Source: Catenovulum maritimum (GTDB taxonomy: Bacteria > Pseudomonadota > Gammaproteobacteria > Enterobacterales > Alteromonadaceae). Taken from it: DNA of 64,000 nucleotides. The position numbers and the translations under genes were made by a program. The first letter of the stretch is position 1. Each line of letters begins with the position of its first letter. The stretch is taken from contig NZ_KQ130483.1 in the NCBI RefSeq assembly GCF_001050375.1, forward strand, positions 286,478 through 350,477, given 5' to 3'. Shown piece after piece: positions 38,290 to 48,535 of this stretch. The notes below the pieces were generated by a model that made no database searches, had not been told where the DNA came from, and was given only the letters and a program-made list of their open reading frames with translations.

Positions 38290-38305
38290 TGGCACAAATT
38301 TCGCT
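38290..38305 (+). promoter_or_regulatory. Candidate sigma-54 promoter of flgT
   Basis: TGGCACAAATTTCGCT has a perfect TGGCAC -24 box and TCGC for the -12 box, with 10 bases between GG and GC. Transcription would begin near 38315, which makes an ATG at 38318 unlikely as the flgT start and favours the ATG at 38372. Confidence 0.7.
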
Positions 38306-38371
38306 TTACTCATTAATATGGAACAAAACGTCAGAAAACCGTCGAAAACAGAACTTAGTATAGAGCCAAGT

Positions 38372-39574
38372 ATGAAAGCACACAGAAAACAAACTAGATC
38401 AAAATTAATTGCAGCCTTATCTGTTTTACTGTTGAGCTCGCCAGTCGCTAGTTTACATGCGGCTTGGTATCAATCGACTGGTAGTGCCAAAGTCATTAAT
38501 GGCCAAATAGATAAAGCCAGAAAAAAAGCGGTTGAAGAGGCAGTAAAAGAAGCTTTATTGTTTTCTGGCGCCTCTGTTACCAGTACCCAACAGGTCACAA
38601 ATGGATTATTGACTCAAGATATGTTCATGGTGAGAAGTTCTGGCGTAGTGAATGAAATCGAAACCGTTAACGAAAGTATTCTAAATGGTGAGCTATCCAT
38701 TACGCTCAGAGCAGATATTTTTGCCGAAGATAGGCAATGCTTTACCACAGGTTACCAAAAATCTATCTCTGTCGTTAATTTCAATATACAGCATCAAGAA
38801 CAAGCCCAAGTTGGTCAGTTATATCAGCTAGGACAAGTAGTTAGTAAAACAATTTTCAATAAATTACACTCTCAATCTACTAACCTAAATGTCCGATCTT
38901 ATACCCCAAATTTAATTCTGCCCGCAGTTGAGCAGCCACAAAGCCAGCAATTAAAATTTAACGAAATAAAAGAAATATCTAGGCAAAGTGACAGCCAACT
39001 AGTGCTATCTGGTAGTTTGACGGATTTATCCTTAGGCAAAGCCAATAATCAAATATCACAATGGTTAACTGGCGCCTACGGCATAAGGTTTTTTGAAATG
39101 CAACTTAGCTTACACGATGGTTATTCAGGTGAATTACTGCAAAGCTTTAACTTTCAATCAGATGCAGTCTGGGATTTAGATCCAAAAGATAAGATAAATA
39201 TCCATAGCCGCCAATTTTGGTTAACCCAATATGGTCAAATGATAGATAACACATTAGATAAAGCTATCAATGAACTAGAAAACATAGCCCAATGTGTTAA
39301 TTCAAAAGCTTATGTGATTGACGCTAATAGCACTATGCTAAGACTAAATTTAGGCAGCGAAAACAGTGTCAACATAGGTGATAAGTTTAAAGTACTGCAT
39401 CAAGCAAACTTTGTTGATCAGGCTGGACATACCCGACCACACTTTATTATTAGCCCTTATAAAGTCGTAGTATCCCAAACTTATGCAAATTCAGCTGTGG
39501 CAAGTACTGAAGATCAATCATATTTAGCTAATATTCAAATTGGCGATATTTTAATGCCAGTTGTTCACAATTAG
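38372..39574 (+). CDS. flgT: Flagellar H-ring protein FlgT
   Basis: Periplasmic protein that forms the H ring around the LP ring of Na+-driven polar flagella and helps stator assembly. Signal peptide MKAHRKQTRSK plus hydrophobic core, cleavage near LHA; then the N-terminal domain AAWYQSTGSAKVINGQIDKA and RKKAVEEAVKEALLFSGAS, a middle domain with SISVVNFNIQ, and a C-terminal domain with NSVNIGDKFKVLHQ. I choose the ATG at 38372 (400 residues), with GAG 7 nt upstream, because the longer form from 38318 would start right at the predicted sigma-54 transcription start. Convergent with the ybaN-like gene, with stops adjoining. Confidence 0.88.
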   Translation: MKAHRKQTRSKLIAALSVLLLSSPVASLHAAWYQSTGSAKVINGQIDKARKKAVEEAVKEALLFSGASVTSTQQVTNGLLTQDMFMVRSSGVVNEIETVNESILNGELSITLRADIFAEDRQCFTTGYQKSISVVNFNIQHQEQAQVGQLYQLGQVVSKTIFNKLHSQSTNLNVRSYTPNLILPAVEQPQSQQLKFNEIKEISRQSDSQLVLSGSLTDLSLGKANNQISQWLTGAYGIRFFEMQLSLHDGYSGELLQSFNFQSDAVWDLDPKDKINIHSRQFWLTQYGQMIDNTLDKAINELENIAQCVNSKAYVIDANSTMLRLNLGSENSVNIGDKFKVLHQANFVDQAGHTRPHFIISPYKVVVSQTYANSAVASTEDQSYLANIQIGDILMPVVHN

Positions 39575-39949
39575 CTAATTTTTAACACAAGGTAAGCGCC
39601 ATAAATAAGTTGATACTGATAGGCCAATTGCAATCAATATAAAAGCAACCATGAGTTTTTGCATTAAGATAATTGAGATACTCATCCCTATCCATATCAG
39701 TAAAATAGCTTGTTTTTTACTTTTTAACGTCATGCCACCATAGGTTTGGTAGTTACGAATAATTTCACCAAAGAATTTTTGATTTAATAACCAAGCATGG
39801 AATTTAGGTGACGACTTGGCAAAACACGTCGCAGCTAACAAAACGAAAGGTGTGGTCGGCAATAAAGGTAAAATAACCCCAAGTACAGCCAAAACCATGG
39901 CTAACCAACCTGCACACATCAAACTAAAATTCACTAATTTAGATTGCAT
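39575..39949 (-). CDS. ybaN: YbaN family (DUF454) inner membrane protein
   Basis: 124-residue protein with about three or four membrane segments. The family signature is clear: VLGVILPLLPTTPFVLLAA, CFAKSSPKFHAWLLNQKFFG and IRNYQTYGGMTLKSKKQA. Function unknown. Single gene, stop abutting that of flgT. Confidence 0.88.
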   Translation of the reverse strand: MQSKLVNFSLMCAGWLAMVLAVLGVILPLLPTTPFVLLAATCFAKSSPKFHAWLLNQKFFGEIIRNYQTYGGMTLKSKKQAILLIWIGMSISIILMQKLMVAFILIAIGLSVSTYLWRLPCVKN

Positions 39950-40107
39950 TTTAATTCCTTTAAGTGATTTATCTTTTACTATTTTAAATCAAGATTTAGA
40001 AAAGCGTTAATTCAGATATAAATTTCCGTTTCGAATCGCAGCAATTCTTTTAACATAAGCTAAACTATTCAAAACAAACTAAATAAAGTCATTGATTTGA
40101 GGTCGCT

Positions 40108-41211
40108 TTGAAACCACAGGTTTTGATTATACTTTCTTTACTCCTCTCTTTTGGGGGACAAGCAAAACAAAACATCTCTGCGGTATATATTCCCCTAGCA
40201 GATCATTACGCTGCCATAGTTGCTCATCATAAGTATAAAGATAAAATGCAATACGCTAACTTTGAACTTAAGCAAATGAAGAATTGGGACTTATTACAAG
40301 CTTACTTTTTAGAAGAGAAATCGGATATAGCTTTTGTCATGAGTCCATTGGCAATGCACATGTATCATAAAAAACCTAATTTCAAGTGGATTGGACTTAT
40401 GCATAGAGATGGCAATGCTTTGGCTATCAATGAGGAGTTAGAAAAATTAATCCCCATTGCTAAAAGTAGAAAAGATAGAGCCGCAGATGAAAAAACAGCC
40501 AAAGCTATACTTGCTACTTACCACAAAACCAATCGACCAATCGAAATTGCCCTGCCTCATTTACAGTCCACTCATGCAGTCGTGCTATACCAATACTTAA
40601 AAAATCATGGGCTGAGTATGAGTATTTTACCTAATGCTGATACCCATGTTATTGGGGTGAGTATAGCGCCACCGAAAGCTCCATTATTTCTCCTTCGCAA
40701 AAGTATTAGAGGCAAAGCTGCTGCATTTGAACAATCTCTACCTTGGGCTGATGTGGTAGAAACAGAAGGTTTTGGCAAAGTAGCTTGGTATTCAAAACAA
40801 GTTTTAAAATCGAATGTTGGCCATGTAGAGTGCATAGCACTGGCGAATAATACCGCGATTAAGAATAAGCAAGCAGCTATAAAAGAAGTCATGTTTTACA
40901 TTCATAAAGCAGGCCAAGATATTGAGCAAGCAAGAAGCAACCAGCAAGCATTAGCCGAACTAGTCGATATCATTCATCAATACATACCGTCACACACAGC
41001 TAAAGCAATAATCGCGAGTTTAGATCCTGAATTAAAAGTAATTAATTACAATCAATTAAATATTGACAAAGCAGGTTTAAACCAAATCATGCAAATCGCT
41101 GTTGAAGCCAGAATTTTAAAACAGAAAATTGATATAGATAAGTTTGCCGATGAGCGTTTTAACATAGATTTAAACCTTTCTAGTCACGCTAAGTTTGGTG
41201 ACCCGCTATGA
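40108..41211 (+). CDS. NitT/TauT-type periplasmic substrate-binding protein coupled to a sensor kinase
   Basis: 367-residue protein with a signal peptide (cleavage near GGQA-K) and the fold pattern of NrtA/SsuA-like binding proteins: VYIPLADHYAAIVAHHKYKD at the ligand-binding start, SDIAFVMSPLAMHMYHKKP, and SLPWADVVETEGFGKVAWYS. No ABC permease or ATPase gene is next to it. Its stop overlaps the start of the hybrid kinase (ATGA), so it is most likely a sensory co-receptor, as TorT is for TorS or LuxP for LuxQ. Ligand unknown; nitrate, taurine, sulfonate or pyrimidine-precursor-like molecules are known for the family. TTG start with GAGG 6 nt upstream. Confidence 0.8.
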   Translation: MKPQVLIILSLLLSFGGQAKQNISAVYIPLADHYAAIVAHHKYKDKMQYANFELKQMKNWDLLQAYFLEEKSDIAFVMSPLAMHMYHKKPNFKWIGLMHRDGNALAINEELEKLIPIAKSRKDRAADEKTAKAILATYHKTNRPIEIALPHLQSTHAVVLYQYLKNHGLSMSILPNADTHVIGVSIAPPKAPLFLLRKSIRGKAAAFEQSLPWADVVETEGFGKVAWYSKQVLKSNVGHVECIALANNTAIKNKQAAIKEVMFYIHKAGQDIEQARSNQQALAELVDIIHQYIPSHTAKAIIASLDPELKVINYNQLNIDKAGLNQIMQIAVEARILKQKIDIDKFADERFNIDLNLSSHAKFGDPL

Positions 41212-44090
41212 GTGACAACGTCAACGCTAAAGTCAAAGCGAAAGACAAAAACTACACATCAATCAAGCATACCCTGATTTTATGGTTTTTAATTTTATCT
41301 ATTGCACCACTCATCCTAGTGTCTTGGCTAAATTTTCAATCCGCTAGTCAGGATTTAGTGAAAGCGGCTTCCAGCCAATTAGAAAACACGTCCCGATTAA
41401 GTATTCAATTTATTAAAAATTGGTTTGATTATCGTTTTATGGATTTAGAGGCTCAAGCAGAGTCAGAGACAAATACTCGATTTTTAATTGAATTAAAACA
41501 AATGTTAGAACAGGAGAATACGTCTCCGCCTGATTTTGTCGAATCTTATTCTTGGACCAAATTAACTCATAAACTTGGCAGTGATTTAGTCAAATATAAC
41601 TATAACTATGATTACGTTTACGATTTATTTTTAATCGATGATAACGGCAATATACTCTTTACTGTGGTTAAAGAATCTGATTTAGGCCAAAGCTTATTGT
41701 CTTCACCTGAGTTAGCAACGAGTGGTTTAAGTCAAGCCTATCGATATAGTTTAACAACTGGTAAACCAGCATTTTCAGGCATTGAGCGCTACGCGCCTTC
41801 TAATGGCGAACTTGCCGGCTTCATCACAGCACCTATCATTAACGATAATGCTGAAATCATAGGTGTTTTTGCGATCCAATTACGACTAGACAGAATTTTT
41901 AACCTATTGATTAATCACAGAGAAAACAATAACCAAATTAACTACTATCTAATTAATGAGCAAGGTCTGCTTTACACACCGATAAATACAAATAATTGGA
42001 ATCAAGTTTTAAGCTCTCAAGTTCTCACACCTCCAATAAGACAATGGCAAACAGCACTACAATCAAATCAAATTTTGAATCATGAAAATATTAGGACAAA
42101 TACTTATATAGGGCCCGATTCAACCCCAGTTATTGGCACTTTACACCCAATCAAAATTGCCAACCAAAATTGGGCGCTCATTAGTGAAGTAAACGAAGAC
42201 ATAGCCCTAGCACCAGCAAAAAACTTAGCCTATCTAGGTATTTTATTACTGTTTATCACTAGCTTACTCGTTGTGATTGTCGCCATATACAGAGCAAAAA
42301 ATATAACCCAGCCTTTATCCAAACTGGCAAAAGCGAGCATGCGCGTCGCATCGGGTGAAACAAATCAACAAGTCGAAATCATAGAAAATAATGAAATTGG
42401 GAAATTAGCATATGCTTTTAATCATATGCTAACAGTTAGGAAACAGCACGAAGAAGAACTCGTCTTAGCCAAAGACAAGGCTGAAATTGCGGCACAAGCA
42501 AAAGGCGACTTTTTGGCAACTATGAGTCATGAAATACGCACGCCTATGAATGGTATTCTAGGTATGCTCAGTTTACTACTGCACGACAATTTAAATGAAA
42601 AACAAAAACATTACGCCAAACTAGCAAAAGCAAGTGGCGAATCATTACTGACTATCATCAATGATATTTTAGATTTCTCTAAAGTAGATGCAGGTAAACT
42701 CGAATTAGAGAATTTAGATTTTAATCTCAGGCGTGAAATTGGCGATTTTTCAGAGTTAATGTCTTTCAAAGCGCAAGAACAAGGGCTTGAGCTAATTCTA
42801 GACTTAACTCATATTGAGCAGTCTATGGTCAAAGGCGATCCGGGCAGACTCAAGCAAATATTAACCAACCTTGTCGGTAACGCACTTAAATTTACCGAAA
42901 AAGGTGAAATCGTGATTAGAGCTTCAACCAAAGCTATCAATGATTCAGAATTAAGCTTTCACTGCTCCATCCAAGACACAGGTATAGGCATTAACCCAGA
43001 TAAAACATCTAGCTTATTCGATTCATTTACCCAAGTAGATGCTTCTACCACACGTAAATACGGTGGCACAGGTTTAGGCTTAGCCATAGTCAAAAAGCTT
43101 TGTTTATTAATGAATGGGGATATTTCTGTAACGAGTCAAAAAGGCCAAGGTACCTGCTTTACTTTCCACCTAAAACTTGGGGTTAGTGAACAATCAGAAT
43201 ATGTGTTACCTAAGTTTGATATCAAACAAAAACATATTCTGATTGTCGATGACAACCAAACAAATTTAGCAGTATTACAAGGCCAACTTGAAAACTGGGG
43301 AGCCATTGTAACCCAAGCGAGTTCAGCTGACAGTGCCCTAAACTTATTAGACCAAACTGAATATGCAGAACAATTTGAAGTTGCGCTGCTAGACATGCAA
43401 ATGCCAGTAATGGACGGCGCAGAATTAGGAACAATCATTCGACAAAATAAAAACTTAGATCATATTAAATTAATTATGATGACTTCGTTGGATAGACCAG
43501 GAGATCCTGAGTTGTTTGGTGAAATAGGATTTAATGCTTATTTTACCAAACCTGCGACAACATCTGATTTATTAGACTCGCTAGCTGTGGTTTTAAGCGG
43601 TGGAAAAGTACTGGAAAAGGCAACTCCTTTAGTCACACATAACTACTTAAAATCATTAAAAAGAGCAGACGAAGCGACCCAAGATAATCAAGTTAACTGG
43701 CGAGAAAACAAAAGATTACTACTGGTAGAAGACAACTTTATTAATCAAACTGTAGCACTCAATTTATTGGAAAACATGCAATTAAATTGCGATTTAGCTG
43801 GCGATGGCGTGGAAGCACTTAAAGCCCTATCTGACTCAGAATTAAGCCAAGAATATGACCTAATTCTAATGGATTGTCAGATGCCTGAAATGGACGGCTA
43901 TGAAGCAACTCAACATATCAGAAAAGGTTCGGCTGGAGAGCAATTTAAAAACATTCCAATTATCGCCATGACAGCTAATGCTATGGTCGGCGACAAACAA
44001 AAGTGCCTAAACGCAGGTATGACAGATTATTTAAGCAAACCAATTGATCCGCAAGCGCTAGAAAAAATGATCGAGAAATGGCTTAGGTAA
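41208..44090 (+). CDS. Hybrid sensor histidine kinase with dCACHE domain and two receivers
   Basis: 960-residue membrane kinase. Membrane segment 1 at about 22-43; a large periplasmic dCACHE domain (45-335, with VYDLFLIDDNGNILFTVV and PIINDNAEIIGVFAIQLRLD); membrane segment 2 at 340-362; HAMP at 363-415; HisKA with the phosphorylated H441 in ATMSHEIRTPMNGILGM; HATPase with NLVGNALKFTE, DTGIGI and GGTGLGLAIVKKL; receiver 1 (HILIVDDNQTNL, LLDMQMPVMDG) and receiver 2 (LLLVEDNFINQ, LMDCQMPEMDGYEA). No HPt domain is included, so a separate HPt or final regulator is required. Coupled to the binding protein upstream. Confidence 0.92.
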   Translation: MSDNVNAKVKAKDKNYTSIKHTLILWFLILSIAPLILVSWLNFQSASQDLVKAASSQLENTSRLSIQFIKNWFDYRFMDLEAQAESETNTRFLIELKQMLEQENTSPPDFVESYSWTKLTHKLGSDLVKYNYNYDYVYDLFLIDDNGNILFTVVKESDLGQSLLSSPELATSGLSQAYRYSLTTGKPAFSGIERYAPSNGELAGFITAPIINDNAEIIGVFAIQLRLDRIFNLLINHRENNNQINYYLINEQGLLYTPINTNNWNQVLSSQVLTPPIRQWQTALQSNQILNHENIRTNTYIGPDSTPVIGTLHPIKIANQNWALISEVNEDIALAPAKNLAYLGILLLFITSLLVVIVAIYRAKNITQPLSKLAKASMRVASGETNQQVEIIENNEIGKLAYAFNHMLTVRKQHEEELVLAKDKAEIAAQAKGDFLATMSHEIRTPMNGILGMLSLLLHDNLNEKQKHYAKLAKASGESLLTIINDILDFSKVDAGKLELENLDFNLRREIGDFSELMSFKAQEQGLELILDLTHIEQSMVKGDPGRLKQILTNLVGNALKFTEKGEIVIRASTKAINDSELSFHCSIQDTGIGINPDKTSSLFDSFTQVDASTTRKYGGTGLGLAIVKKLCLLMNGDISVTSQKGQGTCFTFHLKLGVSEQSEYVLPKFDIKQKHILIVDDNQTNLAVLQGQLENWGAIVTQASSADSALNLLDQTEYAEQFEVALLDMQMPVMDGAELGTIIRQNKNLDHIKLIMMTSLDRPGDPELFGEIGFNAYFTKPATTSDLLDSLAVVLSGGKVLEKATPLVTHNYLKSLKRADEATQDNQVNWRENKRLLLVEDNFINQTVALNLLENMQLNCDLAGDGVEALKALSDSELSQEYDLILMDCQMPEMDGYEATQHIRKGSAGEQFKNIPIIAMTANAMVGDKQKCLNAGMTDYLSKPIDPQALEKMIEKWLR

Positions 44091-44093
44091 ACT

Positions 44094-45161
44094 CTATCTT
44101 TGCCGCTTAATCATATTGATCGCAATCAATGTAAATAAAAGGCTTGGCAGTAAAGCACCTAACACAGGAGGAAACTCGTATACCAAGACAACAGGACCAA
44201 AAATACGGTTCGAAATAAAGAAACCAAAACCAGTCATCACACCCATTAAAATACGTGTGCCCATAGAGGTACTGCGTAATGGACCAAAAATAAAAGATAA
44301 TGCCATTAACATCATTACCGCAACGGTTATCGGCTGTAAAATTTTACGCCAAAAAGCGAGTTGGTAGCGCCCTGACTCTTGCTCATTGGTTTTGAGGTAA
44401 TCTAAATAATCAGACAACTCGGTAATAGATAAAGCTTCCGGTGTCGCTGCAACTATAGTCAATTTATCTGGGGTTAATTTAGTCTGCCAAACTTGTTCAT
44501 TAAAGGTGATTTTTTCAATCTTATCTGGGCTGATTAAAGTTTCTTCTACATTCTTGAGTAACCAATCCGATTGTTGAAACTCAGCAGATTGAGCACTGAC
44601 GACTTTGGTTAGATTCAGAGATTTATCGAAGTCATATATAGTCACATCAGACAATTTTTCTGGGTGTTTAGCGTCACCTACATGAACAAATTTACCAATA
44701 TCTTTTAACCATATCTGTTTAGCTGAAGTCTCTTGTTGACTGCCATAAATTGCGCCATTTCTGAGTTCATCACCCAGTTGTTCTAACTTTGGAGCAAAAT
44801 ACTCACCAATAATCAAAACAATAACGACTAATACAGTCGTCGTTTTCATTACAGACTTGATAATCTTAAGACGTGACATACCTGCAGCTTGGAGTACGAT
44901 CAACTCACTATTCGAAGCTAAGGCCCCTAATCCAATTAACCCGCCTAGCAAAGCAGCCATTGGAAAAAAAACTTCTAAGTCGCGAGGCATAGAATATAAA
45001 ACAAACATAGAGGCATCAGACATAGTATAGGTCCCACGTCCAATATACCTAAGCTGCTCTACAAATCGAATCAATCCACTTAGTGCAGTTAACATAAGTA
45101 CAGAGAAAAAAGTAGAAGCGGCTATGGCTTTACCTATATACAAATCAACTAACTTAAACAT
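44094..45161 (-). CDS. lptG: LPS export ABC transporter permease LptG
   Basis: One of the two permeases of the LptB2FG transporter that pulls LPS from the inner membrane. 355 residues with six membrane segments in two sets of three, separated by a periplasmic beta-jellyroll domain; typical YIGKAIAASTFFSVLMLTAL at the start and SNSELIVLQAAGMSRLKIIK in the first cytoplasmic coupling region. Last codon base overlaps lptF; stop only 3 nt from that of the convergent kinase. Confidence 0.93.
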   Translation of the reverse strand: MFKLVDLYIGKAIAASTFFSVLMLTALSGLIRFVEQLRYIGRGTYTMSDASMFVLYSMPRDLEVFFPMAALLGGLIGLGALASNSELIVLQAAGMSRLKIIKSVMKTTTVLVVIVLIIGEYFAPKLEQLGDELRNGAIYGSQQETSAKQIWLKDIGKFVHVGDAKHPEKLSDVTIYDFDKSLNLTKVVSAQSAEFQQSDWLLKNVEETLISPDKIEKITFNEQVWQTKLTPDKLTIVAATPEALSITELSDYLDYLKTNEQESGRYQLAFWRKILQPITVAVMMLMALSFIFGPLRSTSMGTRILMGVMTGFGFFISNRIFGPVVLVYEFPPVLGALLPSLLFTLIAINMIKRQR

Positions 45162-46270
45162 TATGCTTTGCTCCTTGTGAATATACTGAGGAGCTGTCTA
45201 CCTAATGTTCTTTCCATGGTAAATAAATAGATACCGTAAACCAAAGCGCCCGCATGTATCCACCAAAGTCCTAATTTCATCGGTATTTTGCCATCTTCTA
45301 GTGCCGAGCGTCCTGCCATCAGTAATAAAAAATAAACTAGGTAAATTGCAAATGCTGGTACTAATTTGGCGTATTTACCTTGCCTTGGTTTTACCCTAGC
45401 TAAAGGCACAGCAATTAAAGCGACAATAATGACAGCAAGCGGTAAGGATATACGCCACTGTAATTCAGCTTGTGCTGCGCTATCATCCCGAGATAATAGC
45501 TCTAAAGTAGGTATCGCCATTATTTTAAGTCTTAGTTCTTCAATCGTTTGCTCTTTGATGATCATGCTATAACGCTGGAAGTCAGAAAGTTTATAATCCA
45601 GCATACCTATACTCCCCTGATAAGCATGACCATCTGTTAGTCTAAGCATTTCTGCGCCTGTTGAAACCTGCTCGACATAGCCTTTTTCCGCATAGACTAA
45701 ATTAAAACGATTGCCGATTTGTTCTCTATTTTGAACCTGAGCAACAAAGATTTTCTCTAACTCTTGCGTATCTTTATCTGAACTATGAACAAAAATGACG
45801 GATTTTTGATTACTAGAATATTGAAATTGCCCCGGCATTAGAGTTGCCAACCCAGCATCGGCTTTAATTTCTTGCCTTAAAATTTCTCTTTGTTCATATG
45901 ACGATGGTGTCCACCACAAAGTATGAAACGCGGTTAATAATGCAATTAATAACGCGAGCACTAAAGTGACACGAGTAACATACCATTCGCTGACACCACA
46001 AGCCTTAACGACTGTCATTTCACTATCAGCGTACATTTGCCCATGCGCTAGAAAAATACCAATAAAGAGGCTTAGAGGTAAAATCAATCCTGATAATGGC
46101 GGAATATTAAGCATAAGCATGCCAAATACGAGTTCTGTGGGTACTTTTCCTTCCAATGCATCATCTAAAACACGCATTAAAGTTTGCGAAGTAAAAATTG
46201 TCAGTAAAACAGTAAAAACCGCTAATTGGGCTTTAAATGTTTCTGCAAAAATATAACGAAAAATAATCAA
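45161..46270 (-). CDS. lptF: LPS export ABC transporter permease LptF
   Basis: Partner permease of LptG. Same architecture; YADSEMTVVKACGVSEWYVTR is the coupling motif, QGKYAKLVPAFAIYLVYFLL the fifth membrane segment. The TTG at 46270 gives an N-terminus LIIFRYIFAETFKAQLA that aligns with E. coli LptF (MIIIRYLVRETLKSQLA), so I prefer it to the TTG at 46303, though the ribosome-binding site (GGA) is weak. lptF-lptG are divergent from pepA, as is common. Confidence 0.92.
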   Translation of the reverse strand: MIIFRYIFAETFKAQLAVFTVLLTIFTSQTLMRVLDDALEGKVPTELVFGMLMLNIPPLSGLILPLSLFIGIFLAHGQMYADSEMTVVKACGVSEWYVTRVTLVLALLIALLTAFHTLWWTPSSYEQREILRQEIKADAGLATLMPGQFQYSSNQKSVIFVHSSDKDTQELEKIFVAQVQNREQIGNRFNLVYAEKGYVEQVSTGAEMLRLTDGHAYQGSIGMLDYKLSDFQRYSMIIKEQTIEELRLKIMAIPTLELLSRDDSAAQAELQWRISLPLAVIIVALIAVPLARVKPRQGKYAKLVPAFAIYLVYFLLLMAGRSALEDGKIPMKLGLWWIHAGALVYGIYLFTMERTLGRQLLSIFTRSKA

Positions 46271-46532
46271 GAGAATGTCCGTAAAATTTGTATTTTGATG
46301 CAATCACGAATAAATTTAAGTAAACTGGTTATTTTTATAATAAAAATCTATTTATTGCAGTCCAATATGGCAAAATTTGAGTTAGAATCAAAAATAATTA
46401 AATAGTCTAACCGAATTTTTGACTATTATTTACTGATTATTCTCATTCGTCCAATTTGATTGGGATAATAATCAAAAAATTAATTAAAAAACAAATAAGA
46501 TTAATCTCGATCCATCGTATTTAGAGGTCAAT

Positions 46533-48044
46533 ATGGAATTTAGCGTCAAAAGTGGTAGTCCTGAAAAACAGCGCAGTGCTTGTATTGTAGTTGGCGTGTT
46601 TGAACCGCGTCGGTTAACACCTGTTGCTGAGCAATTAGATAAAATTAGTGATGGCTACATTAGTAACCTATTAAGACGTGGCGATATCGAAGGTAAAGCC
46701 GGTCAAATGCTGCTTTTACACCATGTACCTAACGTATTAAGTGAACGTATTTTACTCGTAGGTTGTGGTAAAGAACGTGAACTAGATGAGCGCCAATATA
46801 AACAAATTATTGCAAAAACAATTAATACGCTGAACGAAACAGGTTCAATGGAAACAGTTTGTTTCCTGTCTGAATTACATGTTAAAGGTCGAGACAATTA
46901 CTGGAAAGTAAGATTAGCAGTTGAAGCAGCTCAAGATTGCTTATATACCTTCAACCAGCTGAAAAGTAAAAAAGAAGAAGCTCGTAGACCGCTGCGCAAA
47001 ATTGTATTTAATGTGCCAACTCGTCGCGAGTTAGTGTCTGGCGAAAAAGCAATCGAGCATGGGCTAGCTATCACCGCAGGACAAAAAGTTTGTCGTGACG
47101 TTGCTAATATGCCACCTAACATTTGTAACCCTGAATATTTAGGCGAACAAGCACTTGATTTGGCAAATAGATATTCAACTGTCACCACTCACTTAGTTAA
47201 AGAAGCTGAAATGGCTGAATTGGGTATGGGTTCTTATTTAGCAGTTGGTCGAGGTTCAGAAAATGAATCTGTTATGTCAGTGATTAGCTACACAGGTGAA
47301 AATGCACCTGAAGACGCTGCACCTATCGTTTTAGTTGGTAAAGGCCTTACTTTTGATACAGGTGGTATTTCATTAAAACCAGGTCCTGGCATGGATGAAA
47401 TGAAATATGACATGGGTGGTGCAGCCAGCGTACTAGGCACAATGAATGCGCTTGCTGAATTAAATTTACCAATCAAAGTAATTGGTATATTAGCCGGCTG
47501 TGAAAACATGCCTGCAGGTAATGCTTATCGCCCGGGCGATATTCTTACGACAATGTCAGGTTTAACCGTTGAAGTATTAAATACAGATGCCGAAGGCCGT
47601 TTAGTATTATGTGATGCCTTAACTTATGTAGAGCGCTTTAACCCTGACGTAGTAATTGATGTTGCAACCTTAACCGGTGCATGTGTTATCGCCTTGGGTC
47701 ACCATGCAACTGGTGTTATGGGTAATCATAATCCGTTGTCGCATGATTTAATTAATGCTTCAGAGCAATCAGGCGATAAAGCTTGGCGCCTACCTTTATG
47801 GGATGAGTATCAAGAGCAAATTGAAAGTCCATTTGCCGATATTGCCAATATAGGTGGTAAGCCAGCTGGTAGTATTACAGCAGGTTGCTTCTTATCTCGC
47901 TTTACCAAAAAGTATCATTGGGCACATTTAGATATTGCCGGTACTGCATGGGTGAGTGGTAAAAATAAAGGTTCAACAGGACGTCCTGTCCCTTTATTAA
48001 CCCAATATTTAATTAATCGCGCGAACAATAAAAGCCAAGATTAG
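46533..48044 (+). CDS. pepA: Leucyl aminopeptidase / PepA
   Basis: Hexameric two-metal M17 aminopeptidase, also a DNA-binding protein in site-specific recombination and carAB control in E. coli. 503 residues, same as E. coli PepA, starting [20 protein letters not shown]. Metal and catalytic residues lie in [28 protein letters not shown] and [21 protein letters not shown] and [13 protein letters not shown]-like GSITAGCFL follow. Heads pepA-holC-valS. Confidence 0.97.
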   Translation: MEFSVKSGSPEKQRSACIVVGVFEPRRLTPVAEQLDKISDGYISNLLRRGDIEGKAGQMLLLHHVPNVLSERILLVGCGKERELDERQYKQIIAKTINTLNETGSMETVCFLSELHVKGRDNYWKVRLAVEAAQDCLYTFNQLKSKKEEARRPLRKIVFNVPTRRELVSGEKAIEHGLAITAGQKVCRDVANMPPNICNPEYLGEQALDLANRYSTVTTHLVKEAEMAELGMGSYLAVGRGSENESVMSVISYTGENAPEDAAPIVLVGKGLTFDTGGISLKPGPGMDEMKYDMGGAASVLGTMNALAELNLPIKVIGILAGCENMPAGNAYRPGDILTTMSGLTVEVLNTDAEGRLVLCDALTYVERFNPDVVIDVATLTGACVIALGHHATGVMGNHNPLSHDLINASEQSGDKAWRLPLWDEYQEQIESPFADIANIGGKPAGSITAGCFLSRFTKKYHWAHLDIAGTAWVSGKNKGSTGRPVPLLTQYLINRANNKSQD

Positions 48045-48055
48045 TGGCCAATACC

Positions 48056-48514
48056 ATGACACAAGTTACTTTTTTTATCATGCCTGAATCACCTCAAGTT
48101 GACTCTACGTCAGAGGCTGATTTGCATCAATTTGCTTGTGAATTAACGGCTAATCTCTATCGCGATAAGCAAAAAGTTTTTATCTATACCAAAGATAAAA
48201 AAACTGCCGAAGCGATAGATGAAACCCTCTGGCAATTTTCACCTGAGCATTTTGTTGCACACAATCTGCAAGGTGAAGGCCCTAGTTTTGGTTCGCCAGT
48301 TGAAATTGGCGACCAAGCGCCAACCAATAGGTATCCAATATTAATTAACTTTAGCCAGCAAGTGCCTCAATTCGGAAGAAAATTTCAGCACATTTATGAT
48401 TTTGTGCCAGCTGACGAAGTACAGAAACAAGCTGCTAGAGAAAGATACAAAGCATTTAGACAAGCTGGCTATGTGATTCAAACAAGCCCAGCTGAAATCG
48501 CCAATTTTAAGTAA
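48056..48514 (+). CDS. holC: DNA polymerase III chi subunit
   Basis: Chi subunit of the clamp loader, linking polymerase III to single-strand-binding protein. 152 residues from the ATG at 48056, which aligns with the E. coli N-terminus (MTQVTFFIM against MKNATFYLL); a GTG at 48044 overlapping the pepA stop is the alternative. Motifs are IDETLWQFSPEHFVAHNLQG, EGPSFGSPVEIG, and FDFVPADE-like YDFVPADEVQKQAARERYKA. Between pepA and valS as in E. coli. Confidence 0.92.
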   Translation: MTQVTFFIMPESPQVDSTSEADLHQFACELTANLYRDKQKVFIYTKDKKTAEAIDETLWQFSPEHFVAHNLQGEGPSFGSPVEIGDQAPTNRYPILINFSQQVPQFGRKFQHIYDFVPADEVQKQAARERYKAFRQAGYVIQTSPAEIANFK

Positions 48515-48535
48515 AAAATTTGAGTACAGAGTTTT

